48,385 nt of DNA from a virus: positions 1 to 48,385 of IMG/VR virus record IMGVR_UViG_3300037041_000868, one strand, 5' to 3'. Position 1 is the first letter of the stretch. Every line of letters begins with the position of its first letter. This document shows, in pieces, positions 18,434 through 25,856 of the stretch. The translations under genes were made by a program, and so were the position numbers. The notes under the pieces were generated by a model. It searched no databases. It was not told the origin of the DNA and worked only from the letters and a program-made list of their open reading frames with translations.

Positions 18434-20824
18434 ATGGATTATTTTGTACTGGACTTCGAGACATACTTTGACTCGAAGGCGAAATACTCACTGCGCTGCA
18501 TGACCACCGAGGAATATATAAACGACCCAAGGTTTAAGTGCTTCGGGTTCTCGGTCCTTCGTAACGGGGGGAAGGCGCACTGGGTTCCCGAAGAGCGTGC
18601 GGAGTTCATGCTGAGGCAACTCAAGCTGCACGAACACGCGGTCATATCACACAACGCGCAGTTTGATATGGCAATTCTCAACTGGAAGTACGGGGTGAAG
18701 CCTAAGTTCCTCATAGATACGCTGTCTATGGCCAGGGGGATACTCGGCAACGAGAGTAAGCTGTCTCTGGCGGCGCTGTGCGAGCGGTATGGTATCGGTG
18801 ACAAGGGGGATACCCTCTTGCATATGGATGGGGTAAGGAGTCCATCGCCGTCTCTGATGCGGAAACTCGGGGAGTACTGCGAGAACGACTCAAACATGAC
18901 ATGGAAGTTGTGGAAGATACTACGTCCTGAGATTTCCAGGTCGGAGTTGGTCGTGATAGATATTACAACGCGCATGTTTACCGAGCCGTCGTTCGAGCTG
19001 GACCCCATACCGATTCTCCGTGAGCTGGAGCTGGGAGACATAAAGAAAGGGAAACTGCTGCAGGCTGCAGGGTGTACGATGGAAGATCTGCGGAGTGACC
19101 CTAAGTTTGCCATGCTGCTCCAGAACCTTGGGGTAGTACCGCCAAAGAAGTTGTCAGTCAAGAAGTCAGAGAAGCTAGGTAGTCCGGTATATGCCTGGGC
19201 GTTTGCCAAGAGTGACGTGGACTTCAAGGCACTGGGTGAGCATGAAGATGAGCTGGTGCGGTGGGCGGTGGAGGCGCGGCTGGGTCTCAAGTCTACTATC
19301 AAGCAGTCGCGCGCCGAGCGTTTTCTGGGGATACAGAAGCGTATGGGAAGCATGCCTGTGGCACTTACCTATTACGGCGCGGGCACCGGGCGGTATGCGG
19401 CTAGTAGCTCGGCCAAGGTCAACATGCAGAACCTGCCCTCTGTACGAGGGAGTAAAGACCCAGATGCCGGACTACTGCGGAAGGCACTGCGCGCACCTGA
19501 AGGTCAGTGTGTTGTCGTATCAGACGCAGCACAGATAGAAGCTAGGATACTGGCATGGCTAGCTGGGCAGCATAACGTGGTCGAAGCATTCGCCCAGGGT
19601 CGGGACGTGTACTCGGAAATGGCGAGCGTCATCTTCAGTCGGCACGTTGACCGGGAGAAAAATCCGGATGACTACATAGCCGGGTTCATAGGTAAGGCAG
19701 TAGTTTTGGGCTGCATAGCGGAAGGTGAGTTAGTGGCGACAGATATAGGGGAAGTTCCTATAGAAAAGGTAACAGTAGGCATGAAGGTATGGGACGGGGA
19801 GGAATGGGTTACACACACGGGAGTAGTGTATCAGGGGGATAAGCATGTCATACGATACGACGGGCTTACCGCGACATCTGACCACGTTGTATTTGTCCAA
19901 GGTGGGGGAACGTGCTATTTCGGAGATGCCGCCGTAACAGGCAGCATTATCCGAGGGCGTTGCACACGTCAGGAAAAGCGACATGGCAAATGCCACAGTA
20001 AACCGGAAGACATCGGGATTATGCGAACGTACGATATTACCAATGCCGGACCCCGCCATCGCTTTATTGTATCTGGAAAGCTAGTACATAATTGCGGGTA
20101 CGGCCTGGGGCACTTAAAGTTTGCGTCGATGATTTATTCGGGTATGCTGGGGGCTGAGGGAGTGTTCTTCGATGATGCAATGGTCGACCTCCTCGGAGCC
20201 GATGTAAGAGGGTACTCACGATTCATTAGTGACAAGCCCGACTTACTGGCCCGAATAGTAGAACTGCAACCGGCAGGGCTAGGTGATGTCGAGTGGCTCA
20301 AGCACGTAGCATGCGCATTCAAGATCATCAACACGTTCAGGGAGAAAAACCTAGCGATACCTGAGCTATGGAAAACTGGGGAACGACTGCTCCGCGCCAT
20401 GTACGAAGGCACCGGAGAGAAGATTCTCATGTTCCAGACAGCGAAGGACAAGCTGCTGCTACCCAACGGGATGTGGCTGCACTTCAAGGAACTGGAGCTG
20501 TCCAAGGATGGAGACTTCTCGTGCCTTCGCCGGAAGGAAGGCCGCATCCAGCGCGTCAAGATGTACGGCGGCAAAGTGGTGGAGAATCTATGCCAGGCCC
20601 TGGCCGGAGCATACGTAAAAGAAGCCATGGTTAGAATGTATCTGAAGGGTCATAGGACGATCTTGCAGGTTCACGATGAAGTAGTAGCACTAGCACTAAA
20701 AAATCAGGCAGAGCGCGTCCTGAAGGAGATTAACGCGTGTATGGAGACGGTTCCCGAGTGGGCGGTAGGTTTACCCCTATCGGCAAAGGGAGACTTCGCC
20801 GATTCTTATGGAGATGCAAAATAA
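18434..20824 (+). CDS. Family A DNA polymerase interrupted by a mini-intein (796 aa precursor)
   Basis: The replicative polymerase. The N-terminal 3'-5' exonuclease domain shows DFETYFD (Asp7, Glu9), NAQFDM (Asp78) and YCENDSNM (Asp152). The polymerase domain has motif A SDAAQIEAR (Asp364), the O-helix/motif B GKAVVLG...CGYGLGH, and motif C VHDEV (His747, Asp748, Glu749). Residues 427-553 are an intein (separate entry). After splicing the enzyme would be 669 residues, normal for phage Pol A. ATG 18434 follows GGGGAGGATGA. It heads the replication block with helicases and nucleases. Activity requires splicing, since the intein splits the dNTP-binding helix. Confidence 0.93.
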   Translation: MDYFVLDFETYFDSKAKYSLRCMTTEEYINDPRFKCFGFSVLRNGGKAHWVPEERAEFMLRQLKLHEHAVISHNAQFDMAILNWKYGVKPKFLIDTLSMARGILGNESKLSLAALCERYGIGDKGDTLLHMDGVRSPSPSLMRKLGEYCENDSNMTWKLWKILRPEISRSELVVIDITTRMFTEPSFELDPIPILRELELGDIKKGKLLQAAGCTMEDLRSDPKFAMLLQNLGVVPPKKLSVKKSEKLGSPVYAWAFAKSDVDFKALGEHEDELVRWAVEARLGLKSTIKQSRAERFLGIQKRMGSMPVALTYYGAGTGRYAASSSAKVNMQNLPSVRGSKDPDAGLLRKALRAPEGQCVVVSDAAQIEARILAWLAGQHNVVEAFAQGRDVYSEMASVIFSRHVDREKNPDDYIAGFIGKAVVLGCIAEGELVATDIGEVPIEKVTVGMKVWDGEEWVTHTGVVYQGDKHVIRYDGLTATSDHVVFVQGGGTCYFGDAAVTGSIIRGRCTRQEKRHGKCHSKPEDIGIMRTYDITNAGPRHRFIVSGKLVHNCGYGLGHLKFASMIYSGMLGAEGVFFDDAMVDLLGADVRGYSRFISDKPDLLARIVELQPAGLGDVEWLKHVACAFKIINTFREKNLAIPELWKTGERLLRAMYEGTGEKILMFQTAKDKLLLPNGMWLHFKELELSKDGDFSCLRRKEGRIQRVKMYGGKVVENLCQALAGAYVKEAMVRMYLKGHRTILQVHDEVVALALKNQAERVLKEINACMETVPEWAVGLPLSAKGDFADSYGDAK
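19712..20092 (+). other. Mini-intein inside DNA polymerase (127 aa, no endonuclease)
   Basis: Protein residues 427-553. The first residue is Cys (CIAEGELVATDIGEVPIEKV, block A), block B is TATSDHVVF (the T-x-x-H pattern), block F is TYDITNAGPRHRFIVSGK and block G ends LVHN followed by Cys (+1 extein). The four splicing blocks and all three key residue types (Cys1, block B His, His-Asn/Cys+1) are present. No LAGLIDADG or HNH domain separates B and F, and 127 residues is about the smallest size known to me for inteins. It sits between G426 and the CGYG of the O-helix. Confidence 0.92.
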
Positions 20825-20841
20825 CTAAGAGGAGGTAACAC

Positions 20842-21084
20842 ATGGGTACAGACGTATTTGGAAGCTATTTAGCAGTAACAGAGTACTTGTCATCGAGAGC
20901 GTTTGCGGTTCAGCCAGAGGGGGTGTATCTCCACGTAGTGGACAACCTCACCGGGGAAATACTATTGGTGGCTGATACCATAGACGAGATATGTGAGTGG
21001 GTACAGAAGAAGTTCAACGTTAATTTACTCAAGGAGGATGTATGCCCAAGAACAGTGGATCAGTCGGTCCTGCGGTCGACGTAA
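20842..21084 (+). CDS. Small hypothetical protein (80 aa)
   Basis: MGTDVFGSYLAVTEYLSSRAFAVQPEGVYLHVVDNLTGEILLVADTIDEICEWVQKKFNVNLL: an alpha/beta protein with a clear beta hairpin (EGVYLHVVDNLTGEILLVAD) and closing helix. GAGGAGG precedes the ATG. Its 3' end overlaps the next gene by 43 bases in another frame. No family recognised. Confidence 0.72.
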   Translation: MGTDVFGSYLAVTEYLSSRAFAVQPEGVYLHVVDNLTGEILLVADTIDEICEWVQKKFNVNLLKEDVCPRTVDQSVLRST

Positions 21085-21365
21085 CAGTATTACAGGAAGC
21101 GCACACTCTCATTAACGGGGAAAGGCAAGACGCGCATGGGGACCCGGGAGTTTGCCTTAACTCCATCGCCGATTTCTGGTCAACCTACATACTTCATCGG
21201 TTCAAGATACCGATTGTCGTAAATAGTGTAGATGTGTGCCAGATGATGGCACTTTTGAAAATGAGCCGGGAACTTACCGGCAGTTCCAGACGGGACAACC
21301 TTGTTGACCAGATTGGGTACTTAGGTCTGGTTGGGAAAGTCAAGTACGAGAAGGGAGGAACATGA
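21042..21365 (+). CDS. DUF6378-like phage protein (107 aa)
   Basis: The pattern EAHTLINGERQDAHGDPGVCLNSIADFW...VDVCQMMALLKMSRELTGSSRRDNLVDQIGYLGLVG is that of DUF6378, a small helical family common in phage replication regions, sometimes likened to MazG-like nucleotide hydrolase folds; its function is not established. AAGGAGG lies 5 bases before the ATG. Overlaps both neighbours, so the genes are tightly coupled. Confidence 0.8.
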   Translation: MPKNSGSVGPAVDVTVLQEAHTLINGERQDAHGDPGVCLNSIADFWSTYILHRFKIPIVVNSVDVCQMMALLKMSRELTGSSRRDNLVDQIGYLGLVGKVKYEKGGT

Positions 21366-21601
21366 AGATAAGTGAAAATGGATGGCGGGTTATCGGTGTG
21401 TTAGCAGCCTTGGCAATCACGGGGTTATTGTTGGGTATCGCAAGGGGGTACCAGAAGGCCAAGTACCCCGAAGTCACCAGCGTCTACTGGCTATGCAACA
21501 AAGACCAGATTAGCGAGATGCTGGTTAACCAGCCGAACGGTATGTCAGCGGCGATTGCGACTCACTGCGAACTGCGCACTTACGAGAGGAAGGTGCTATG
21601 A
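21362..21601 (+). CDS. Small membrane protein (79 aa)
   Basis: One membrane helix at residues about 9-26 (WRVIGVLAALAITGLLLGIA), then a soluble domain with YWLCNKDQISEMLVNQ and ATHCELRTYERKVL. Its topology would be a short cytoplasmic N-terminus and a periplasmic C-terminal part with two Cys (possibly disulfide-bonded). GGGAGG precedes ATG 21362; both ends overlap neighbouring genes by 4 bases. Function unknown, perhaps an exclusion or anti-host factor. Confidence 0.7.
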   Translation: MKISENGWRVIGVLAALAITGLLLGIARGYQKAKYPEVTSVYWLCNKDQISEMLVNQPNGMSAAIATHCELRTYERKVL

Positions 21602-22266
21602 CTACAATGCCGGCTTGGAGTTACAGTTCGCTCAATGACTTCCTGAACTGCCCAAGGAGCTACCAACTCAAGAGGGTGACCAAGGAGTGCAAGAGCGAGG
21701 GGTCAGAAGCCATGACCTATGGGAACGCTGTTCACAAGTATCTGGAAGACCGAGTCCGGCTGCAGGACCCCCTCCCAAAAGAACTAGACTGGATGGAACC
21801 ACACGTGGTAACGATGGAACGTGGCGGAGGGGACTTACTGGCGGAGCAAAGTGTGGGTATAACGGAGGCGCTCGAGCCTTGCGGGTACTGGGATAAAAAC
21901 GTATGGGCCAGGGGTAAGCTCGACCTCAGCATACGGTACAGCTATCCCATCCAGTCAGTCATCATCGACTACAAAACAGGCAAGAGGAAAGTCGATGCAG
22001 ACCAGCTGATGCTGTTCGCGGGGTTCGAGTTTGCACTGAACCCTGGTGTAGAGCGGGTCAAGACTGGGTACTTATGGCTGAAGGAACGGAAGATCGACAA
22101 GGAGGTTTTCTTCCCGCAGGACAAGGCGCGAATCTGGGGGCACTTTTTACCCAAGGTTGAGCGGCTGGCCCAGGCATATGAGAAGGATGTTTGGCCGTGT
22201 AAACCTAGCGGTCTCTGCCCCTGGTGTCCAGCGAAGATGTCTCAGTGCCAATACTCTACCAAGTAG
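21598..22266 (+). CDS. PD-(D/E)XK exonuclease of Cas4/RecB type with Fe-S cysteines (222 aa)
   Basis: Related to RecB/Cas4-family exonucleases. The first helix has SYSSLNDFLNCPRSYQL (Cys18), the active site is ARGKLDLSI (Asp109) and VIIDYKTGK (Asp124-x-Lys126), and the QxxxY-like helix is DADQLMLFAGFEF. The C-terminus carries Cys201, Cys207, Cys210 and Cys217 (CPWCPAKMSQC), which with Cys18 make the four-cysteine 4Fe-4S clamp seen in Cas4 and AddB. It may process DNA ends in recombination-driven replication, with the helicase and VRR-NUC neighbours. Starts by ATGA overlap. Confidence 0.85.
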   Translation: MTTMPAWSYSSLNDFLNCPRSYQLKRVTKECKSEGSEAMTYGNAVHKYLEDRVRLQDPLPKELDWMEPHVVTMERGGGDLLAEQSVGITEALEPCGYWDKNVWARGKLDLSIRYSYPIQSVIIDYKTGKRKVDADQLMLFAGFEFALNPGVERVKTGYLWLKERKIDKEVFFPQDKARIWGHFLPKVERLAQAYEKDVWPCKPSGLCPWCPAKMSQCQYSTK

Positions 22267-22274
22267 GGGAAGAT

Positions 22275-22487
22275 ATGTTTTATATAACAGTTCCTGACGA
22301 GGAAATTGAGGAACTGCGGGGGGAGGCGGCACTTCTTAGAAGCGTTGCCTCTGACTCCGGCGCAACTCGAAAAGAAATAGAAATGATGAAAATAATTATC
22401 CGTCTTAGATCGCAGGTGATCGACTTACGAGGTAGCCGAGCAGCCATCGCGTTATCCTCTGAGTTCTGTAAGGACGGGCCACATTAA
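22275..22487 (+). CDS. Small hypothetical protein (70 aa)
   Basis: MFYITVPDEEIEELRGEAALLRSVASDSGATRKEIEMMKIIIRLRSQVIDLRG: mostly an acidic coiled coil. ATG 22275 follows AGGGGAAG; the longer frame opening inside the nuclease gene is less likely. Unknown function. Confidence 0.62.
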   Translation: MFYITVPDEEIEELRGEAALLRSVASDSGATRKEIEMMKIIIRLRSQVIDLRGSRAAIALSSEFCKDGPH

Positions 22488-22498
22488 CAGGAGGAATT

Positions 22499-22732
22499 AT
22501 GCAACAAAGACACATAGCAGCGCGGTTCGTAGAACTACAATTCACCAGCATGTACCAGTGCGGTCGCCCGAAAGGGGGACATACCCACTACGGGGTGCAG
22601 GAAGTTAGAGAGCTACTGGACTTTATATACGGGGGGCCCCCGCTAGGGTATGAGAACAGAATTACAGCAGGGCCGGGGGGTGAAGCAAGGCGGGCGGAGG
22701 AGCTAAGGCGGGCGATAGAGGACTGCAAATAG
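22499..22732 (+). CDS. Small phage protein (77 aa)
   Basis: MQQRHIAARFVELQFTSMYQCGRPKGGHTHYGVQEVRELLDFIYGGPP: I recognise the general type of short phage protein with YGVQELRELLDFIYGG but not a function. C-terminal helix (GGEARRAEELRRAIEDCK). AGGAGG precedes the ATG. Confidence 0.72.
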   Translation: MQQRHIAARFVELQFTSMYQCGRPKGGHTHYGVQEVRELLDFIYGGPPLGYENRITAGPGGEARRAEELRRAIEDCK

Positions 22733-22743
22733 GAGGAATAAAA

Positions 22744-23046
22744 ATGGCTACACCAGAGGGGATAGTAAAAACGGCAGTGAAGAAGATCCTTGTAACATAT
22801 GGGTCGTACTACCACTGTCCTGTGCAAAACGGTATGGGGTCGCCTTCGCTCGACTTTGTGGGGTGTTACTTCGGAAGGTACTACGCGATAGAAACTAAGG
22901 CACCGGGGAAGAAGCCCACCCCCAGGCAGGAGTTTACCATCCAAGGTATCCGTGCGTCGGGAGGCAAGGTCTTCGTCATCTCGGGCGAGGAAGGGTATGA
23001 CGAGCTGCGGAGGTGGTTGGAACAGGTACGGGACGCACATGCGTAA
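22744..23046 (+). CDS. VRR-NUC domain nuclease (100 aa)
   Basis: The whole protein is one VRR-NUC domain, a PD-(D/E)XK nuclease type found alone in many phages. Motif: GSPSLDFVGCYFGRYYAIETKAPGKKPTPRQ (Asp37, Glu50-x-Lys52, Gln62). Family members cut branched DNA such as Holliday junctions or flaps. Placed directly before a SNF2-like helicase whose start overlaps its end by 8 bases, as is common for phage VRR-NUC genes. AGGAGGAATAAA precedes the ATG. Confidence 0.9.
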   Translation: MATPEGIVKTAVKKILVTYGSYYHCPVQNGMGSPSLDFVGCYFGRYYAIETKAPGKKPTPRQEFTIQGIRASGGKVFVISGEEGYDELRRWLEQVRDAHA

Positions 23047-24601
23047 GGCATTAGTTGTAAGTGACAAGCGGAGCATAATAGTCAGGGACAGCACCCCCGA
23101 ACGAATACTGACAGTAATCCCTACTGCTAAACGGATGCTGTACAAGGGGGTCAACCTGGTCGTTGTTCCTCACGCACTCGACGAGACGATCGTGCTTAAC
23201 AACATGGGGTACGATATACCGTCACCGGTGACGCAGTATTATAACTGGCCGAGCAGGTACCCTAACCCGCTGTATGCTCAGGTGGTAACGGCATCGAATC
23301 TGACGATGAGCAAGCGGCACTTTGTTCTTAACGATTTGGGGACGGGCAAGACCCTCAGTACTCTGTGGGCGTTTGACTACCTGCGTAGTATTGGCCATGC
23401 GAAGTCGATGCTGGTGGTAACCCCGCTGTCTACGATGGAAACGGTATGGGCGAACGAGATGTGGGAGCACCTCCCCCACTTGCAGTACCAAGTTCTCTAT
23501 GGGTCGGCGGCTAAACGGGTGGGGCAGCTGGCATTTCCGGCGGACGTTTACATCATTAACCACGACGGGCTGAAGGTTCCAGAAATCCTGCGCGCCCTCA
23601 CGGCTCGGAAGGACATCGACGTGCTGTGCGTAGATGAGTTGGCAGACTTTAAAAATGCTGGCACTGACAGGTGGAAGGCACTCAAGGTGCTAGTTGAGGG
23701 GAGGAAGTATTTCTGGGGGCTTACGGGTACTCCGATACCGAACAAGGTGACGGACGCATGGGCGCAATGCCGGTTGGTCAACCCAAGTAAAGTACCCCAG
23801 TACTTCGGGAAGTTCCGAGACTTGGTCATGCGGCAGGTATCCCAGTACAAGTGGGTGCCGAGGGATAACGCCCTTGAGATAGTCAAAGACGCCATGCAGC
23901 CAGCCACGTTGTTCAGGCGGGACGAATGTGTCGACTTGCCGCCCACGATGTATGTGAGCCGGTACGTCCCCATGACTGACGACCAGAACAAGGCATACAA
24001 GCAGATGATGAACTCACTGGTCGCCGAGGCGGGGCAGGGTCAGATTGTGGCGGTAAACGAGGCGGTCAAGATGGGCAAGTTGGTTCAAATCGCCTGTGGC
24101 GCGGCATATGGCCCAGACGGTGAGGTGCTGTACATAAAGTCTGATACTCGGACGGACGAGCTGAAGGGTCTGATTGAGGCCTCTCAGGGTAAGGTAATTG
24201 TATTTATCGCCCTGACCGGGGGGCTGCACAGCGTAGCCGAGGAATTAGGCAAGACGTGGAAGACAGAGGTTGTGCACGGTGGGGTCAGTAAAAACGAGAG
24301 GGTCAGGATATTTGAGGACTTTAAATCCCCCGGCGGGGTTCACGTAATCGTTGCCCACCCCCGCTGCATGGCTCACGGGCTCACGTTGGTATCAGCCAAT
24401 ACGATCATTTGGTACATACCGACGAATAACCCGAATGAGTATACCCAGGCCAACGGAAGAATAACCCGACCCGGGCAGACGCGGAGTACCTTCATAGTTC
24501 ACCTTGAAGGGTCAGAAGTAGAGAGGAGGATGTACAAGAAGTTGAAAGACAAGGAGCAAATACAGGGCACATTGTTAGAGTTAATCAAGGAGGATATGTA
24601 A
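23039..24601 (+). CDS. SNF2-type SF2 DNA helicase/translocase (520 aa)
   Basis: I choose ATG 23039 (MRKALVVSDKRSII), which overlaps the nuclease gene; a longer upstream frame would lie wholly within that gene. Motifs: I, LNDLGTGKTLSTLW (Lys104); II, CVDELADFKN (Asp199, Glu200); III, LTGTPIPN; V/VI, AHGLTLVSANTIIWYIP and NGRITRPGQT (Arg474, Arg477). Conserved order is that of SNF2-like helicases common in phages next to VRR-NUC and primase genes. It probably remodels DNA forks or recombination intermediates. ATP hydrolysis is certain from motifs; the substrate is inferred. Confidence 0.92.
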   Translation: MRKALVVSDKRSIIVRDSTPERILTVIPTAKRMLYKGVNLVVVPHALDETIVLNNMGYDIPSPVTQYYNWPSRYPNPLYAQVVTASNLTMSKRHFVLNDLGTGKTLSTLWAFDYLRSIGHAKSMLVVTPLSTMETVWANEMWEHLPHLQYQVLYGSAAKRVGQLAFPADVYIINHDGLKVPEILRALTARKDIDVLCVDELADFKNAGTDRWKALKVLVEGRKYFWGLTGTPIPNKVTDAWAQCRLVNPSKVPQYFGKFRDLVMRQVSQYKWVPRDNALEIVKDAMQPATLFRRDECVDLPPTMYVSRYVPMTDDQNKAYKQMMNSLVAEAGQGQIVAVNEAVKMGKLVQIACGAAYGPDGEVLYIKSDTRTDELKGLIEASQGKVIVFIALTGGLHSVAEELGKTWKTEVVHGGVSKNERVRIFEDFKSPGGVHVIVAHPRCMAHGLTLVSANTIIWYIPTNNPNEYTQANGRITRPGQTRSTFIVHLEGSEVERRMYKKLKDKEQIQGTLLELIKEDM

Positions 24602-25135
24602 ATGGATAATGTAATGTTGGATTTAGAGACGATGGGTACCGGCCCCAACGCGGCGATTATAGCTATCGGGGCAGTGGCGTTCGAGCCGACTGGAGGACTA
24701 GGAAGTACCTTTTACCGGGTAGTAGACCTTGCCTCTTCGGTAGAGTACGGAGGAGAGATAGATGTCAGTACCATACTTTGGTGGATGAAACAGGATGACG
24801 CGGCCAGGAAGGAGTTTGCGAGACCTAGTATCCATATACACTGCGCGCTGGATGACTTTAGTTTGTGGATTAAGGGACAGGAGTTTACGACCAGAGGAAA
24901 AATATGGGGGAATGGCGCGGCTTTCGACAATGTTATTCTGCGGTCGGCGTACGTTAGAGCTGGAGTGGAGGTACCATGGCAGTATAGTGGGGACAGGTGT
25001 TACAGAACTATCAAGGCAACACGACCCGATATAAAAATCGCCCCTCTCGGCACCGCACACAACGCGCTGGATGATGCTATGAACCAGGCTAAAACACTAA
25101 TAAGCATTGTGACGGGAGGAAATATGAAAATGTAA
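24602..25135 (+). CDS. DnaQ-like 3'-5' exonuclease (177 aa)
   Basis: An RNase H-fold DEDD exonuclease: MLDLETMG (Asp7, Glu9), WGNGAAFDN (third acid) and HNALDDAMNQA (catalytic His and fourth acid). The spacing and the STILWWMKQDDAARKEF helix resemble the phage exonuclease group that also holds Rv2179c-like exoribonucleases. The polymerase already carries its own proofreading domain, so this enzyme may degrade RNA or DNA elsewhere. Starts right after the helicase stop, sharing the GGAGG upstream. A promoter for the next gene overlaps its end. Confidence 0.88.
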   Translation: MDNVMLDLETMGTGPNAAIIAIGAVAFEPTGGLGSTFYRVVDLASSVEYGGEIDVSTILWWMKQDDAARKEFARPSIHIHCALDDFSLWIKGQEFTTRGKIWGNGAAFDNVILRSAYVRAGVEVPWQYSGDRCYRTIKATRPDIKIAPLGTAHNALDDAMNQAKTLISIVTGGNMKM

Positions 25136-25161
25136 ACAGAGTTAACAAAATAGTGTATACT
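25133..25161 (+). promoter_or_regulatory. Candidate promoter between exonuclease and 143-aa gene
   Basis: TAAACA (25133-25138; 4 of 6 for -35), a 17-base spacer and TATACT (25156-25161; 5 of 6). It could give a second start for the downstream SSB-like and primase genes. CTTATAACTCAT follows at 25160 and recurs at 30227. Confidence 0.45.
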
Positions 25162-25186
25162 TATAACTCATAGATAGGAGGATCTA

Positions 25187-25618
25187 ATGGATGAGAGCGA
25201 AGCAGGGTCACTGCCAGTCAGTGACGCACCAGAAGTAAGTAAAGACGTGGCAAAGTACATAAAGCTGCGTGAGTTCAAGGCTAGGCGCGCCGCAGTAGCT
25301 GCGGCAGAAGCTAGCGAAATAACAGCCCAGATGGAGATAATCGAGACTCGGCTAATGACGTTCCTCAACAAGACGGGACAAAGGGGTGGCAACACCGAGA
25401 ACGGGACGTTCTTCAAGAAGGTCTCCTCTACATCAAAAGTAGCCGATCGAGACGCATTTATGCAGTTCGTGAAGGAGGAAGATATGTTCAACTTCCTGGA
25501 GAGCCGGGTAAATAATACGGCGGTCAACGAGTATATTGAAGCTAATAAAAAGTTGCCGCCGGGGGTATCCGTTACGCGGATAGAGAAACTTTCGATCAAC
25601 AGACCGAAAACTAGGTAA
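25187..25618 (+). CDS. Hypothetical protein of replication region (143 aa)
   Basis: A mostly helical protein: acidic N-terminus (MDESEAGSLPVSDAPEVSKD), a long helix with Lys/Glu (YIKLREFKARRAAVAAAEASEITAQMEIIETRLMTFLNKTGQRGGNT), then FFKKVSSTSKVADRDAFMQFVKEEDMFNFLESRVNNTAVNEYIEAN. This pattern recurs in podovirus genomes near the SSB-like gene; I do not know a function. AGGAGG precedes the ATG. Basic C-terminus (KLSINRPKTR). Confidence 0.75.
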   Translation: MDESEAGSLPVSDAPEVSKDVAKYIKLREFKARRAAVAAAEASEITAQMEIIETRLMTFLNKTGQRGGNTENGTFFKKVSSTSKVADRDAFMQFVKEEDMFNFLESRVNNTAVNEYIEANKKLPPGVSVTRIEKLSINRPKTR

Positions 25619-25629
25619 GAGGAGGCAGT

Positions 25630-25824
25630 ATGGTAGATATAGGAGTTGTAGTACGAACACTGAAAACAAAAGACGGGGCAAGGTTCAGGCGCGATACTTG
25701 GGCCACCGACCATTGGGTAGAGATGCCCCACAAGAAAATAATGGTTCACGAGGGGGATTACTCGGGGGAATGGGTAACTACCCAAGAAAGAATCTTGGCT
25801 GATAACTGGGTAGAAATACTCTAA
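25630..25824 (+). CDS. Small hypothetical protein (64 aa)
   Basis: MVDIGVVVRTLKTKDGARFRRDTWATDHWVEMPHKKIMVHEGDYSGEWVTTQERILADNWVEIL: strand-rich, with several Trp residues, like a small DUF2829 (Thoeris anti-defence/Tad2-like) fold in the pattern RxxW-xxWVEM...Lxxx-DWVxxx. That comparison is tentative. GAGGAGG precedes the ATG. Confidence 0.65.
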   Translation: MVDIGVVVRTLKTKDGARFRRDTWATDHWVEMPHKKIMVHEGDYSGEWVTTQERILADNWVEIL

Positions 25825-25856
25825 AAACACAATTCATAACTAAAAGGAAAAATATC

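Noticed and set aside
18439-19353. 304-codon minus-strand frame opposite the polymerase exonuclease region
   Set aside because: Shadow of the polymerase gene: Ser/Arg/Leu-rich translation, no ribosome site, and no minus-strand operon near it.
21732-21932. Minus-strand 66-codon frame and similar ones inside replication genes
   Set aside because: Antisense shadows of recognised genes without start signals.
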